In this document: positions 9,582 through 17,574 of the stretch, one piece after another
Layout: every line of letters begins with the position of its first letter
How positions within the stretch are numbered: the stretch's first letter is position 1
Source of the DNA: Paenibacillus antibioticophila
GTDB taxonomy: Bacteria > Bacillota > Bacilli > Paenibacillales > Paenibacillaceae
Length of the DNA: 32,151 bases
Assembly (NCBI RefSeq): GCF_000455265.1
Contig: NZ_HG005139.1
Location: 916,500-948,650 of the forward strand
Direction: 5' to 3'
Position numbers and translations under genes: made by a program
The notes under the pieces: model-generated
Told to the model about the DNA's origin: nothing
The model's database searches: none
What the model saw: only the letters and a program-made list of their open reading frames with translations

Positions 9582-9628
9582 GAAGATATGGGAAATAATA
9601 CGGATTCACTCGAAAGGAGGATTAAGGC

Positions 9629-9865
9629 ATGATTTCAGATGAGCAGCTGAATGAATTCAGAATATCCGGGGAGAAGGTTCGAGTGGTTCGCGATGCCATG
9701 CCTGAAAATGACGTGCGCGGCATCGTGGTGGCTTGGGATGACACGCATGTGCTCATTCGCAGACCGAATCGGAATGTCGTTAAGCTCGACCGGAATTACA
9801 GCTATCGCCCTTCACGCGAACCTCGGGTATCCTCTTGGGAGGAAGGCACACCGGGGCAGGAATAA
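9629..9865 (+). CDS. Small hypothetical protein, 78 residues
   Basis: Not recognised with confidence. ATG 9629 follows AAAGGAGGATTAAG, a strong ribosome site. The core KVRVVRDAMPENDVRGIVV followed by WDDTHVLIRRPNRNVVKLDR has alternating beta-strand patterning like a small SH3- or Sm-like barrel; this is an inference from pattern only. The last 20 residues are polar and probably disordered. It lies just downstream of a terminator, so it must have its own promoter in the 50 bp before it. The overlapping 9651-9986 frame is a shadow. Confidence 0.7.
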   Translation: MISDEQLNEFRISGEKVRVVRDAMPENDVRGIVVAWDDTHVLIRRPNRNVVKLDRNYSYRPSREPRVSSWEEGTPGQE

Positions 9866-9867
9866 AA

Positions 9868-10083
9868 TCAATCTGTTTGATAGCGCACAATTCTCAAATA
9901 TTCTCGGGGTGAGAAAATCACTTCGTTTGCCAGTTCTGTTGAGAATGCACCGATTTGTCCGAATTCTGTGCGCGGAGCTGAATTAACAGGATTCTCGGGG
10001 AAGCTCAGATGCATTCTCCACCCGGCGATAAAGATCATGGCAAAAATGCCTGAGCAAATTTTTATTTTCTGTTTTGTCAGCAT
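9868..10083 (-). CDS. Possible small membrane or secreted protein, 71 residues
   Basis: Not recognised. The start chosen is the ATG at 10083-10081, since GGAGGT ends 9 nt before it; the frame also has an ATG at 10104 inside that site. The N-terminus is KQKIK followed by a hydrophobic run, ICSGIFAMIFIAGW, like an uncleaved signal or single membrane anchor, then a polar tail of about 45 residues. It faces the 78-residue gene with 2 bp between stops and diverges from the Usp gene. The good ribosome site and signal-like start are the only support. Confidence 0.5.
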   Translation of the reverse strand: MLTKQKIKICSGIFAMIFIAGWRMHLSFPENPVNSAPRTEFGQIGAFSTELANEVIFSPREYLRIVRYQTD

Positions 10084-10149
10084 AAGCAATATACCTCCAT
10101 ACAAGGAGAATTTCCATTAGCCCAAGGATCCATACGTTTTGTTGGAACC

Positions 10150-10178
10150 TTTACTTTTTTTTCTCCAGAAGCTATAAT
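10150..10178 (+). promoter_or_regulatory. Candidate promoter of the usp-mrp operon
   Basis: TTTACT (10150-10155), a 17-nt spacer and a perfect TATAAT (10173-10178) lie about 95 nt before the Usp start codon. The -35 is weak (4 of 6 consensus bases). Confidence 0.5.
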
Positions 10179-10209
10179 CGGTTTAATTTGATATGAATGG
10201 AAGTCGGAG

Positions 10210-10240
10210 GAGCCTGTCACTAACGGGCTCTTTTTGTGTT
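10210..10240 (+). terminator. Leader hairpin with U-tract before the usp-mrp operon
   Basis: GAGCC (10210-10214) pairs with GGCTC (10226-10230), extendable by one G-T pair, and is followed directly by TTTTTG and more T residues. It lies about 30 nt after the candidate -10, so it would fall inside the leader of the usp-mrp transcript and could act as an attenuator. Alternatively it is a simple terminator of read-through from upstream. Confidence 0.5.
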
Positions 10241-10272
10241 TTTTTAGCTATTTTTAATTAGGAGGCAATGAA

Positions 10273-10920
10273 ATGACTACAGCAGAACATCGGGAAAGTG
10301 TAATGGTATGTGTATACTATGGTCCTCATGGTCAGCGGTTGATCCAGCGCGGAAGTCAGCTGGCCAAGCTTCTTCGTGCTCCGTTTACCGTCCTTACCGT
10401 GGATTCGTCCAAAGAGAACGAGTACAACGAGGACAAAGAGCAATATCTTAAGGCCTGGGAGAAAATGTGCCGGGATTCTGGCGGGGAGTTTCTGGTGCGG
10501 AAATCCCGAGGGAGAAAAGCGGCCGATGTCATCATCGAGACGGCCAGGGAGAAAGGGGTCACCCAGATCATTATCGGACAATCCGGACAGACCTTCTGGC
10601 AGAGCTTTACGAAAGGCAACTTTGTCAATGAACTGGTGGAAAGGCTCGGTCTGATTGATCTCCACATCGTTGCGGTCCAGCGTTACGAGGCCTTGCTGGA
10701 AGAAACCCATGAAGAAGGGGTTCAGGCTATATTGGTGAAGAACGGAGAAAAGTATGAATTGAATTACAGTGGAGAAGCTGTTGAGACTGAATTCATGCGA
10801 GGCACCTTTTTCAAAGAGCTGCATACCGATTTCAATAACGGTCTGTTCAAGACCCAATTGAACGGAGAACCGCAATATTTGAAAATCGTCCATGGGGAAT
10901 GGACGGAACGTCGTCCATAA
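10273..10920 (+). CDS. KdpD-type universal stress (Usp) domain protein
   Basis: Residues 9-138 form a Usp fold close to the one in the K+-sensor kinase KdpD: MVCVYYGPHGQRLIQRGSQL, then a strand FTVLTVD, then VTQIIIGQSGQTFWQS (the nucleotide-binding G-x-S-like loop) and LIDLHIVAVQ. No kinase or membrane part is attached. The last 75 residues, rich in E, K and F, match nothing I know. ATG 10273 has TTAGGAGGCAATGAA before it. The gene ends 39 bp before mrpA with no terminator between, so it probably belongs to the antiporter operon, where it could sense nucleotide or ion status; that role is an inference. Confidence 0.82.
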   Translation: MTTAEHRESVMVCVYYGPHGQRLIQRGSQLAKLLRAPFTVLTVDSSKENEYNEDKEQYLKAWEKMCRDSGGEFLVRKSRGRKAADVIIETAREKGVTQIIIGQSGQTFWQSFTKGNFVNELVERLGLIDLHIVAVQRYEALLEETHEEGVQAILVKNGEKYELNYSGEAVETEFMRGTFFKELHTDFNNGLFKTQLNGEPQYLKIVHGEWTERRP

Positions 10921-10959
10921 ACCCATTATTATAGAGAAGGTAAGAGGGAGGCTGTACTG

Positions 10960-13833
10960 GTGCTGTATGCGGTTGTTTTACTACCATTCCTATTTGCTGC
11001 CATCGTTCCATTAACAAAACGTTGGCATTCGCTTCACCCCGGTTGGGCGGTGATCCCGCTCCCCACGGCAATATTCTTGTATTTATTGAGCCTCATTCCG
11101 GATATCCGGGCAGGTCATCTCCATAGGGCTGAGGCAGCCTGGGCTCCTTCCTTAGGAATCGATTTTGCCTTGTATCTGGACGGCTTGAGCATGCTGTTTG
11201 CCCTCCTGATTAGCGGAATCGGCGCCCTTGTAGTTCTGTATTCCATCTTCTATTTGAACAAGCGGATGGAAGCTTTGCGGCAATTCTACGTGTACCTGCT
11301 GTTGTTTATGGGAGCCATGCTGGGTGTGGTTTTGTCCGATAACATGATGGTACTGTATGGCTTCTGGGAATTGACCAGCATAACCTCATTTCTCTTAATC
11401 GCCTTCTGGCACCGCAGGGAAAGATCGCGTTACGGTGCCTTAAAGTCTATGCTGATTACGGTATTCGGCGGTCTTGCGATGTTTGTCGGATTCTTAATGC
11501 TCTATACAATGACCGGTACATTCAGCATTCGCGAGACGATCAATGAACTGGATGTGTTGGCAACCGGCAAGCTATTCATACCGGCTATGGTGCTCATTCT
11601 CCTGGGCGCGTTCACCAAATCTGCCCAGTTTCCTTTCCACATCTGGCTTCCGGATGCAATGGAAGCACCGACTCCGGTCAGCGCCTATTTGCATTCGGCG
11701 ACAATGGTAAAAGCAGGGTTATATTTGGTGGCACGAATGAGCCCGATTTTTTCGGGTCAGGAATTGTGGTTCTGGATCGTATCTGTTACCGGGCTCATAT
11801 CACTGTTATATGGCTCGCTTAAAGCGGTCCGTCAGACCGATCTAAAGGCGATGCTGGCTTATTCTACCATTAGCCAACTGGGACTCATTATGTGTCTTCT
11901 GGGCTTAGGATCTGCTGCCGCTTTCTATCCGGGGCCTGTCGAGGGTATGTTCTTTGCCGCTGCAACAACGGCTGCCATTTTTCATATTATCAATCACGCA
12001 ATTTTCAAGGGCACTCTCTTCATGGTTGTGGGGATCATCGACCATGAGACAAATACCCGGGACCTGCGCAAGCTTGGCGGTCTGATGTCCATGATGCCGA
12101 TCACCTTTACGGCTGCTCTGGCCGGAACATTTTCGATGGCCGGAATCCCGCCGTTTAATGGATTTTTGAGCAAGGAGATGTTCTTTACCGCGGTTCTGAA
12201 TATTCAACAATTTGATGCGGCTCATTCCGAGACCTGGCTGGTCCTGTTTGCGGTCATAGCATGGATTGCAAGTATATTCACTTTTGTCTACAGCATGGTT
12301 TTGGTATTTAAGACATTTGCAGGTCCCTTTTCAGAGGACAAGCTGGGTGCCCGTCCTCACGAAGCATCCCTGGGACTGTTGCTGTCTCCGGTTATTTTGG
12401 CCTCGCTGACCTTGGTTTTCGGCTTCTTTCCGAATATTTTGTCTTCAACGCTCATCGAGCCGGCTATGGCTTCCGTTCATCGAAATTTGCTTGCGGCCGG
12501 AGAACAATTCGCGGTTTCGATTCACTTCTGGCATGGTTGGACACCTGAAGTGTTCATGACGATCGGAGTAATCGCGGTCGGTATCCTGTTGTATATGGCA
12601 TATGGGCGCTTACGCATCATGGAGCGTGAACGAGACGGTGGATTTTCGCTGGACAGACTTTACGATCTATTGCTTCGTATTCTGGAGCAAGGCTCGAACC
12701 GGATTACGAATACGTATATGACCGGCTCCAAGCGACATTACCTGTTATACATTTTTACGTTCTTGATCATAGCACTTGGAAGTACGCTTATCCGTGCCGA
12801 CGGGATCCATTTGGGCATGGTCGAGTACGCTCCTGTATCCTTCTACGAAATCATTATTATTGTAGTAATGCTTACTGCCGCGCTCTTCGTACCCTTTGCA
12901 AATTCACGCGTGGTAGCCATTTTGTTCACCGGTGCGGTCGGTTATATGGTCACGTTGTTGTTCGTTATCTTCCGTGCACCGGATCTTGCCCTGACCCAAA
13001 TGATTGTGGAGACAGTGTCGGTGGTGCTGTTCCTGATCTGTTTCCGCTTCTTCCCACGCTTAAAGAAGGGGACGGCCGCGGTCAGCTCCAAGGTCAAAAA
13101 TATTGTGATCTCGGTCGGAGTCGGTCTAGTCATGATGTTTGTGGCTTTGGCGGCGATAGGCAGCAGCCCGTTCGAACCGATTTCGGAGTATTTTGTAAAA
13201 GAGTCCTATAATGCAGCAGGCGGCAAAAATATCGTCAACGTAATTTTGGTTGATTTCCGCGGCTTCGATACCTTGTTTGAAATTATGGTCCTCGGAATCG
13301 CCACGTTTGCGATTTTCAGCATGGTTAAGCTGAGAATGGAACCGGGTCCGGCCTCTGCCCGAGTGAATGATATGACCGGTGCTGCAAGATTAATACCCTA
13401 TCCGAAAAGCAATGACGTTATTTTGAAAACAATTACAAAGATTGCTGCTGCAATCATTACGATTTTTTCATTCCATCTGTTCTTAGCTGGCCACAACAGC
13501 CCAGGGGGAGGCTTCGTCGGTGCGCTTATGGCGTCAGCCGCGCTGATTCTGCTTGCGGTTTCATTCGGAACGGACCTGTTGTCCAGAGTGTTAGCGGTAA
13601 ATTTCCGCATGGTTACAGCGACGGGGCTTTTAATTGCAATTGCCACAGCCGCAGGTTCATTTATCTTCGGGGCCCCTTTCCTCAGCCATACTTTCGGTCA
13701 TTTCTATTTGCCGATTCTGGGCGACACTGAGCTGGCAACGGCAGTTCTATTTGATCTTGGCGTTTTTCCTGCTGTAACGGGAGTAACCATGAATATGATT
13801 CTGACGATCGGAGGAGACCGGGAATGGAACTGA
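10960..13833 (+). CDS. mrpA: Mrp Na+/H+ antiporter subunit A fused to subunit B
   Basis: Largest subunit of the hetero-oligomeric Mrp antiporter, which expels Na+ in exchange for H+ across the membrane. Residues 1 to about 800 are MrpA, related to NuoL of complex I: the E in GFWELTS is E137 and the K in GAFTKSAQFPFHIWLPD is K220, the sites known in Bacillus MrpA as E140 and K223. From about residue 815 (SNDVILKTITKI) the protein continues as MrpB, with its signature AGHNSPGGGFVGALM. The product is 957 residues, against about 800 plus 143 for separate proteins, and no stand-alone mrpB follows. GTG 10960 is preceded by GGGAGG at about 9 nt. It overlaps mrpC by 10 bp. Confidence 0.93.
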   Translation: MLYAVVLLPFLFAAIVPLTKRWHSLHPGWAVIPLPTAIFLYLLSLIPDIRAGHLHRAEAAWAPSLGIDFALYLDGLSMLFALLISGIGALVVLYSIFYLNKRMEALRQFYVYLLLFMGAMLGVVLSDNMMVLYGFWELTSITSFLLIAFWHRRERSRYGALKSMLITVFGGLAMFVGFLMLYTMTGTFSIRETINELDVLATGKLFIPAMVLILLGAFTKSAQFPFHIWLPDAMEAPTPVSAYLHSATMVKAGLYLVARMSPIFSGQELWFWIVSVTGLISLLYGSLKAVRQTDLKAMLAYSTISQLGLIMCLLGLGSAAAFYPGPVEGMFFAAATTAAIFHIINHAIFKGTLFMVVGIIDHETNTRDLRKLGGLMSMMPITFTAALAGTFSMAGIPPFNGFLSKEMFFTAVLNIQQFDAAHSETWLVLFAVIAWIASIFTFVYSMVLVFKTFAGPFSEDKLGARPHEASLGLLLSPVILASLTLVFGFFPNILSSTLIEPAMASVHRNLLAAGEQFAVSIHFWHGWTPEVFMTIGVIAVGILLYMAYGRLRIMERERDGGFSLDRLYDLLLRILEQGSNRITNTYMTGSKRHYLLYIFTFLIIALGSTLIRADGIHLGMVEYAPVSFYEIIIIVVMLTAALFVPFANSRVVAILFTGAVGYMVTLLFVIFRAPDLALTQMIVETVSVVLFLICFRFFPRLKKGTAAVSSKVKNIVISVGVGLVMMFVALAAIGSSPFEPISEYFVKESYNAAGGKNIVNVILVDFRGFDTLFEIMVLGIATFAIFSMVKLRMEPGPASARVNDMTGAARLIPYPKSNDVILKTITKIAAAIITIFSFHLFLAGHNSPGGGFVGALMASAALILLAVSFGTDLLSRVLAVNFRMVTATGLLIAIATAAGSFIFGAPFLSHTFGHFYLPILGDTELATAVLFDLGVFPAVTGVTMNMILTIGGDREWN

Positions 13834-14168
13834 TACTCTGTGTGGCGGTCGGAATCCTGTTTTCTGTCGGCGTATATTTGATTTTGTCAAAAAGCTTGTT
13901 GAAGATCATTCTGGGGACCTCGCTGCTTACGCATGGAGTGCACTTGCTGGTCATGACCATGGCCGGCTTGAAGCGGGGGGCTTCGCCGATATTGGGAGAT
14001 AATTCCGGATCCTATGTGGATCCTTTGCCGCAGGCCCTTATTTTAACCTCAATTGTAATCAGTTTCGGGATTACGGCATTCTTCTTTGTATTAGCCTACC
14101 GTACGAATCAAACGACAGGCACGGAAGTAACGGATGACCGGGAAGGAGGCGAAGCGGCCAATGAATAA
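13824..14168 (+). CDS. mrpC: Mrp antiporter subunit C
   Basis: A small membrane subunit homologous to NuoK of complex I. Three hydrophobic segments are visible: ILCVAVGILFSVGVYLILS, IILGTSLLTHGVHLLVMTM and ALILTSIVISFGITAFFFV, with the conserved DPLPQALILT motif between the last two. Length is 114 residues, as in Bacillus. ATG 13824 lies inside the end of mrpA with GGAGG at 13811-13815, so translation is coupled. The polar tail contains the ribosome site of mrpD. Confidence 0.93.
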   Translation: MELILCVAVGILFSVGVYLILSKSLLKIILGTSLLTHGVHLLVMTMAGLKRGASPILGDNSGSYVDPLPQALILTSIVISFGITAFFFVLAYRTNQTTGTEVTDDREGGEAANE

Positions 14169-15642
14169 TTTGCTTGTATTTCCTGTGTTGCTTCCGTTAG
14201 TGACAGCGGTGATTCTGTTCTTCTTTAAGGAAAAAATCAAGCTTCAGCGCATCCTGAGCCTGATCAGCTCTCTGCTCAGCGTAATAACCGCGCTGGTGCT
14301 AACCGGACGCATTCATTCCGAAGGGATTCTTACTCTTAATCTGGGGGGATGGCAGGCGCCCTATGGAATCGTGTTCGTAGGGGATATGTTCTCGGCCTTG
14401 CTGGTGCTGGCTGCTTCTGTAGTAGGTCTCGCCGTTTTGATTTATTCCTTTGGAAGCATCGGCGGGGAACGGGAAAGATACCATTACTATTCCTTTTTTC
14501 TATTTTTGCTTGTTGGTGTGAACGGTTCTTTTTTAACGGGGGATATTTTTAATTTGTTCGTGTTCTTCGAGGTTATGCTAATGTCTTCCTATGCTCTGCT
14601 GTCGCTTGGAGGAACCAAGCTCCAACTTCGGGAAACCGTGAAATATCTTTTGATAAATATCGTTTCTTCCACGTTATTTGTCGCCGCTGTAGCTTATTTG
14701 TACGCTTCCGTGGGAACATTGAATATGGCTCATCTGTCGATGCGTGTTGCGGAATTGGGCCAGGACGGCGTGCTTAATGTAATAGCAATCCTATTTCTGA
14801 TTGTATTTGGACTCAAAGCCGGTCTATTCTTGTTCTTCTGGCTGCCCGGCTCTTATAGTGCTCCACCTTCTGCCGTAAGAGCTCTGTTCGGAGCCCTGCT
14901 GACTAAAGTCGGAGTCTATTCGATCATTCGGATATTTACGTTAATTTTCTATCACGACCCGGACACAACGCGGCCATGGCTGATGTTTATGGCTGCCGCT
15001 ACAATGATTCTGGGCGGACTTGGAGCGGTTGCTTACAAAGATATTCCGCGTATTCTTAACTATAACGTTATTGTGAGCGTAGGATTCGTGACGTTCGGCT
15101 TGGTTGCGGCGACCGGTGACGCGATCAACGGGGCCGTTTTTTATCTGCTGCATGACATGGTTGCAAAAGGCCTGCTGTTTATCCTCGGCGGTCTTATCAT
15201 TAGCGCATCAGGTACGGATCGGCTTAAAGACATGGGTGGTCTGATTCAGCGGTATCCTCTCCTGGGCTGGATGTTCTTTATTCTTGCCCTGGCTCTTGTC
15301 GGAATTCCTCCGCTTAGCGGGTTTCCGGGTAAACTATTGCTCATCCGCGGGGGCCTGGAAGAAGGCATGATCGGTTTATCGCTGATCGGAGTGGGCTCAA
15401 GCCTGCTCGTGTTATATTCGTTGATCAAGATATTTAGAATCGGCTTCTGGGGCGATCCCCAGGAGAAGCAAATCCAGAAGTCCGGCGCATTGCCGAGAGC
15501 GGGGATGGCAGGGGCGGCAGGGCTGCTGCTGATCGTCATCCTGGCGGGGATCTGCTCGGAGTATGTCTATTCCTTCGTATCCCAAGCGGGAGAGGTTCTT
15601 GCTAATCCGGAGCTATATATTGAAGCGGTTATGAAGGAGTAG
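14161..15642 (+). CDS. mrpD: Mrp antiporter subunit D
   Basis: The second large antiporter-type subunit, homologous to NuoM/NuoN, with about 14 hydrophobic segments. ATG 14161 (GAAGGAGGCG upstream, 8-bp overlap with mrpC) gives 493 residues, the Bacillus length, and puts the key glutamate of FFEVMLMSSY at E137 and the lysine of FGLKAGLFLFFWLPGSY at K219. These are the positions known from Bacillus MrpD, which supports this start over the in-frame ATG at 14134. The proline-rich GIPPLSGFPGK loop is also present. Confidence 0.94.
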   Translation: MNNLLVFPVLLPLVTAVILFFFKEKIKLQRILSLISSLLSVITALVLTGRIHSEGILTLNLGGWQAPYGIVFVGDMFSALLVLAASVVGLAVLIYSFGSIGGERERYHYYSFFLFLLVGVNGSFLTGDIFNLFVFFEVMLMSSYALLSLGGTKLQLRETVKYLLINIVSSTLFVAAVAYLYASVGTLNMAHLSMRVAELGQDGVLNVIAILFLIVFGLKAGLFLFFWLPGSYSAPPSAVRALFGALLTKVGVYSIIRIFTLIFYHDPDTTRPWLMFMAAATMILGGLGAVAYKDIPRILNYNVIVSVGFVTFGLVAATGDAINGAVFYLLHDMVAKGLLFILGGLIISASGTDRLKDMGGLIQRYPLLGWMFFILALALVGIPPLSGFPGKLLLIRGGLEEGMIGLSLIGVGSSLLVLYSLIKIFRIGFWGDPQEKQIQKSGALPRAGMAGAAGLLLIVILAGICSEYVYSFVSQAGEVLANPELYIEAVMKE

Positions 15643-15647
15643 ATGTT

Positions 15648-16124
15648 ATGAAGGCACAAATACTAAGCAACCTGTCGCTTGCATTTTTATGGATGGCCTT
15701 TACGGGGAACTGGTCCGGTTCCGGATTTATAATCGGATATTTGATTGGGGCTGCATTTGTAATGTTGCTCCGTCCTTTCTGGTCTGCGCCGCTCTACCTT
15801 AGTCGAGTATGGGCTGTTTTGAGGTTGATCGGGATTTTTATTAAAGAATTGATCGTTTCGAGCTTTGCGGTCATCAGGTATATTCTGACACCAAGACTGG
15901 CTATTCAGCCCGGAATCTTCGCCTATCACACTGAATTGAAGTCGGATTGGGAGGTTACGTTATTATCGTGCCTGATTTGTCTGACACCGGGAACATTAAC
16001 ATTGGAAGTATCCGAAGATGGGGATACGCTGTACATTCATGCGATGAATATCGAAGATGTATCCTTGCATGCGGAACAGATTCGCAATTCATTTGAGAAG
16101 GCCATTAAGGAGGTGACCCGTTGA
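15648..16124 (+). CDS. mrpE: Mrp antiporter subunit E
   Basis: A 158-residue subunit, the same length as in Bacillus. It has two hydrophobic segments near the N-terminus (LSLAFLWMAFTGNW and GFIIGYLIGAAFVMLL), a third at IGIFIKELIVSSFAVI, then a soluble domain with the family motif SCLICLTPGTLTLEVSEDGD. The ribosome site AAGGAG lies in the end of mrpD, whose stop is 5 bp upstream. Its own end contains the perfect AAGGAGGTGA that serves mrpF. Confidence 0.93.
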   Translation: MKAQILSNLSLAFLWMAFTGNWSGSGFIIGYLIGAAFVMLLRPFWSAPLYLSRVWAVLRLIGIFIKELIVSSFAVIRYILTPRLAIQPGIFAYHTELKSDWEVTLLSCLICLTPGTLTLEVSEDGDTLYIHAMNIEDVSLHAEQIRNSFEKAIKEVTR

Positions 16125-16417
16125 TGACAGACAATATATTTGTAGCCGCGCTCACCTTGTTGTCTTTGGCCATTGGCGTCTGCATGTACCGGTTGGTGAA
16201 GGGACCCTCCCGGAGTGATCGGGTGCTTGCGCTGGATACGATCGGAATCAATGTGCTGGCGATGATTGCCGTACTGTCGCTGCTGCTCCGAACCGAAAGC
16301 TTCATTGAAATTATTCTATTGATCGGGATATTGACCTTTATTGGAACTACGGCGCTTGCCCGGTACATTGAGAGGGGAGAGGTTCTGGAACATGGCAGTG
16401 ATCAGCGGAATCAGTGA
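16124..16417 (+). CDS. mrpF: Mrp antiporter subunit F
   Basis: A 97-residue subunit with three hydrophobic segments and the conserved MYRLVKGPSRSDRVLALDT loop between the first two. ATG 16124 shares its A with the last base of the mrpE TGA, and the perfect AAGGAGGTGA lies 7 nt before it. A TTG at 16121 in the same frame is a poorer choice. Confidence 0.92.
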   Translation: MTDNIFVAALTLLSLAIGVCMYRLVKGPSRSDRVLALDTIGINVLAMIAVLSLLLRTESFIEIILLIGILTFIGTTALARYIERGEVLEHGSDQRNQ

Positions 16418-16760
16418 ATGGGTAATAGCGCTTCTTGTCCTTCTGGGAGCCGTCTTGAGCTTCTTGAGCGCGATTGGTCTGGTTCGTCTTCCGGATATTT
16501 ATTTGCGGTCCCACGCAGCTACGAAAGGAGCGACGCTAGGGGTTTTATGCATCCTGTCGGGAGCATTTCTGTACTTAATGCTGTTCCTTGATATCCTTAG
16601 CGTAAAATTGCTTCTTGGCATCGTGTTCGTGTTCATAACCTCACCAGTGGCAGGCCATTTGAACGGCAGAGCAGCATATCGATCCGGTGTCCCCTTGTGG
16701 GAAAAGAGCGTACAGGATGACCTGCGCCGTGACTTGAATAAAGAAATTTCCAAGGAGTAG
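16392..16760 (+). CDS. mrpG: Mrp antiporter subunit G
   Basis: Last subunit, 122 residues (Bacillus about 124). Three hydrophobic segments are present, with the family motif IGLVRLPDIYLRSHAATKG after the first, and TSPVAGHLNGRAAYRSGVPL near the end. ATG 16392 is inside mrpF (26-bp overlap) with GGGGAGAGG upstream; the in-frame start at 16341 would add 17 polar residues. No hairpin followed by T residues is seen directly after the stop, so where the operon's transcript ends is unclear. Confidence 0.92.
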   Translation: MAVISGISEWVIALLVLLGAVLSFLSAIGLVRLPDIYLRSHAATKGATLGVLCILSGAFLYLMLFLDILSVKLLLGIVFVFITSPVAGHLNGRAAYRSGVPLWEKSVQDDLRRDLNKEISKE

Positions 16761-16865
16761 AAGAGAAACCAGCTAATACCTGGCGACACCCGTACCGCCC
16801 CACCGCGCGCTATCAAGGGTGTCCCAAAGTAAAGTAAACTTCTGTACAGCCTTAATAACAAAATT

Positions 16866-16980
16866 GAGTGATAATTATATAAAAAATAGAGTGATATTCG
16901 TATAGAAAGTAGAGTGATATTCGTATAGAAAATAGAGTGATATTCATATAGAAAATAGAGTGATATTCGTATAGAAATCA
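16866..16980. repeat. 23-bp tandem array, five units
   Basis: Units start at 16866, 16889, 16912, 16935 and 16958, each beginning GAGTGATATTCGTATAGAAA. The first is diverged (AT-rich), the other four are nearly identical. It is AT-rich, against the GC-balanced surroundings. Between the mrpG stop (16760) and this array I see only a 7-bp inverted repeat (GACACCC at 16785-16791, GGGTGTC at 16817-16823) without a T-tract. Confidence 0.92.
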
Positions 16981-17124
16981 AGGAGTAAAGCGGTCTTCTC
17001 TCGCTTTTGATTCCTTGGTTTCTTGCGTCCAACTGCGGCTTTCTTGGTCAAATGGGGAGCGAGGGAAATCCAACCGACCTCCGAACTTACCTTTGGCAAG
17101 CCTCGAAGCTTTTTAGTGATATTC

Positions 17125-17510
17125 TGCATTAAAATCGGCGCAGTAGCACTTACGCGAGGAATTATAATGCCTTTATGCATTAAAATCGGCGCAGTAGCAC
17201 GCACGCGAGGAATTATAATGCCTTTATGCATTAAAATCGGCGCAGTAGCACCTACGCGAGGAATTATAATGCCTTTCTGCATTAAAATCGGCGCAGTAGC
17301 ACCTACGCGAGGAATTATAATGCCTTTCTGCATTAAAATCGGCGCAGTAGCACCTACGCGAGGAATTATAATGCCTTTATGCATTAAAATCGGCGCAGAA
17401 GCACCCACGCCAGCAATTTTAATGCCTTTCAGCATTTATTTCGCCGCATGAGCCGCCAGCCAATAATTTTAGTGCTTATCGACACTTGTTTCGCAACGCA
17501 CGGCGTCACC
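17125..17510. repeat. 51-bp tandem array, six good units plus degenerate copies
   Basis: Near-identical units begin at 17125, 17176, 17227, 17278, 17329 and 17380 with TGCATTAAAATCGGCGCAG. Two decayed copies follow to about 17510. Each junction forms a palindrome, TAATGC-N6-GCATTA, which extends outward with mismatches. Because 51 is divisible by three, both strands have open frames across the array (17023-17451 plus, 16944-17435 minus). Differences between units are mostly amino-acid-changing in either frame and neither has a ribosome site, so I do not call a gene. The stretch 16981-17124 holds nothing I recognise. Confidence 0.93.
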
Positions 17511-17514
17511 TCAA

Positions 17515-17555
17515 AAAGGTGCCCCAATCATCGACGATGACTTTGGGGCACCTTT
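17515..17555 (-). terminator. Terminator of the AraC-type regulator
   Basis: A 13-bp perfect stem pairs 17515-17527 with 17543-17555 (AAAGGTGCCCCAA and its complement). The loop sequence TCATCG-A-CGATGA is itself palindromic, so the hairpin is nearly continuous with a 2-nt bulge. Read on the minus strand it ends in TTTTT and lies 20 nt after the regulator's stop. It may also stop plus-strand transcripts from mrp. Confidence 0.88.
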
Positions 17556-17574
17556 GGTCCGTTATAAGACGCGA

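Noticed and set aside
16785..16823. Terminator of the mrp operon
   Set aside because: The 7-bp inverted repeat has a 25-nt loop and no T-tract, so it does not fit a Rho-independent terminator.
16944..17435. Repeat protein of 163 residues (minus) or 142 residues (plus) across the 51-bp array
   Set aside because: Both frames result from a period divisible by three, lack ribosome sites, and the unit differences mostly change amino acids in either frame.
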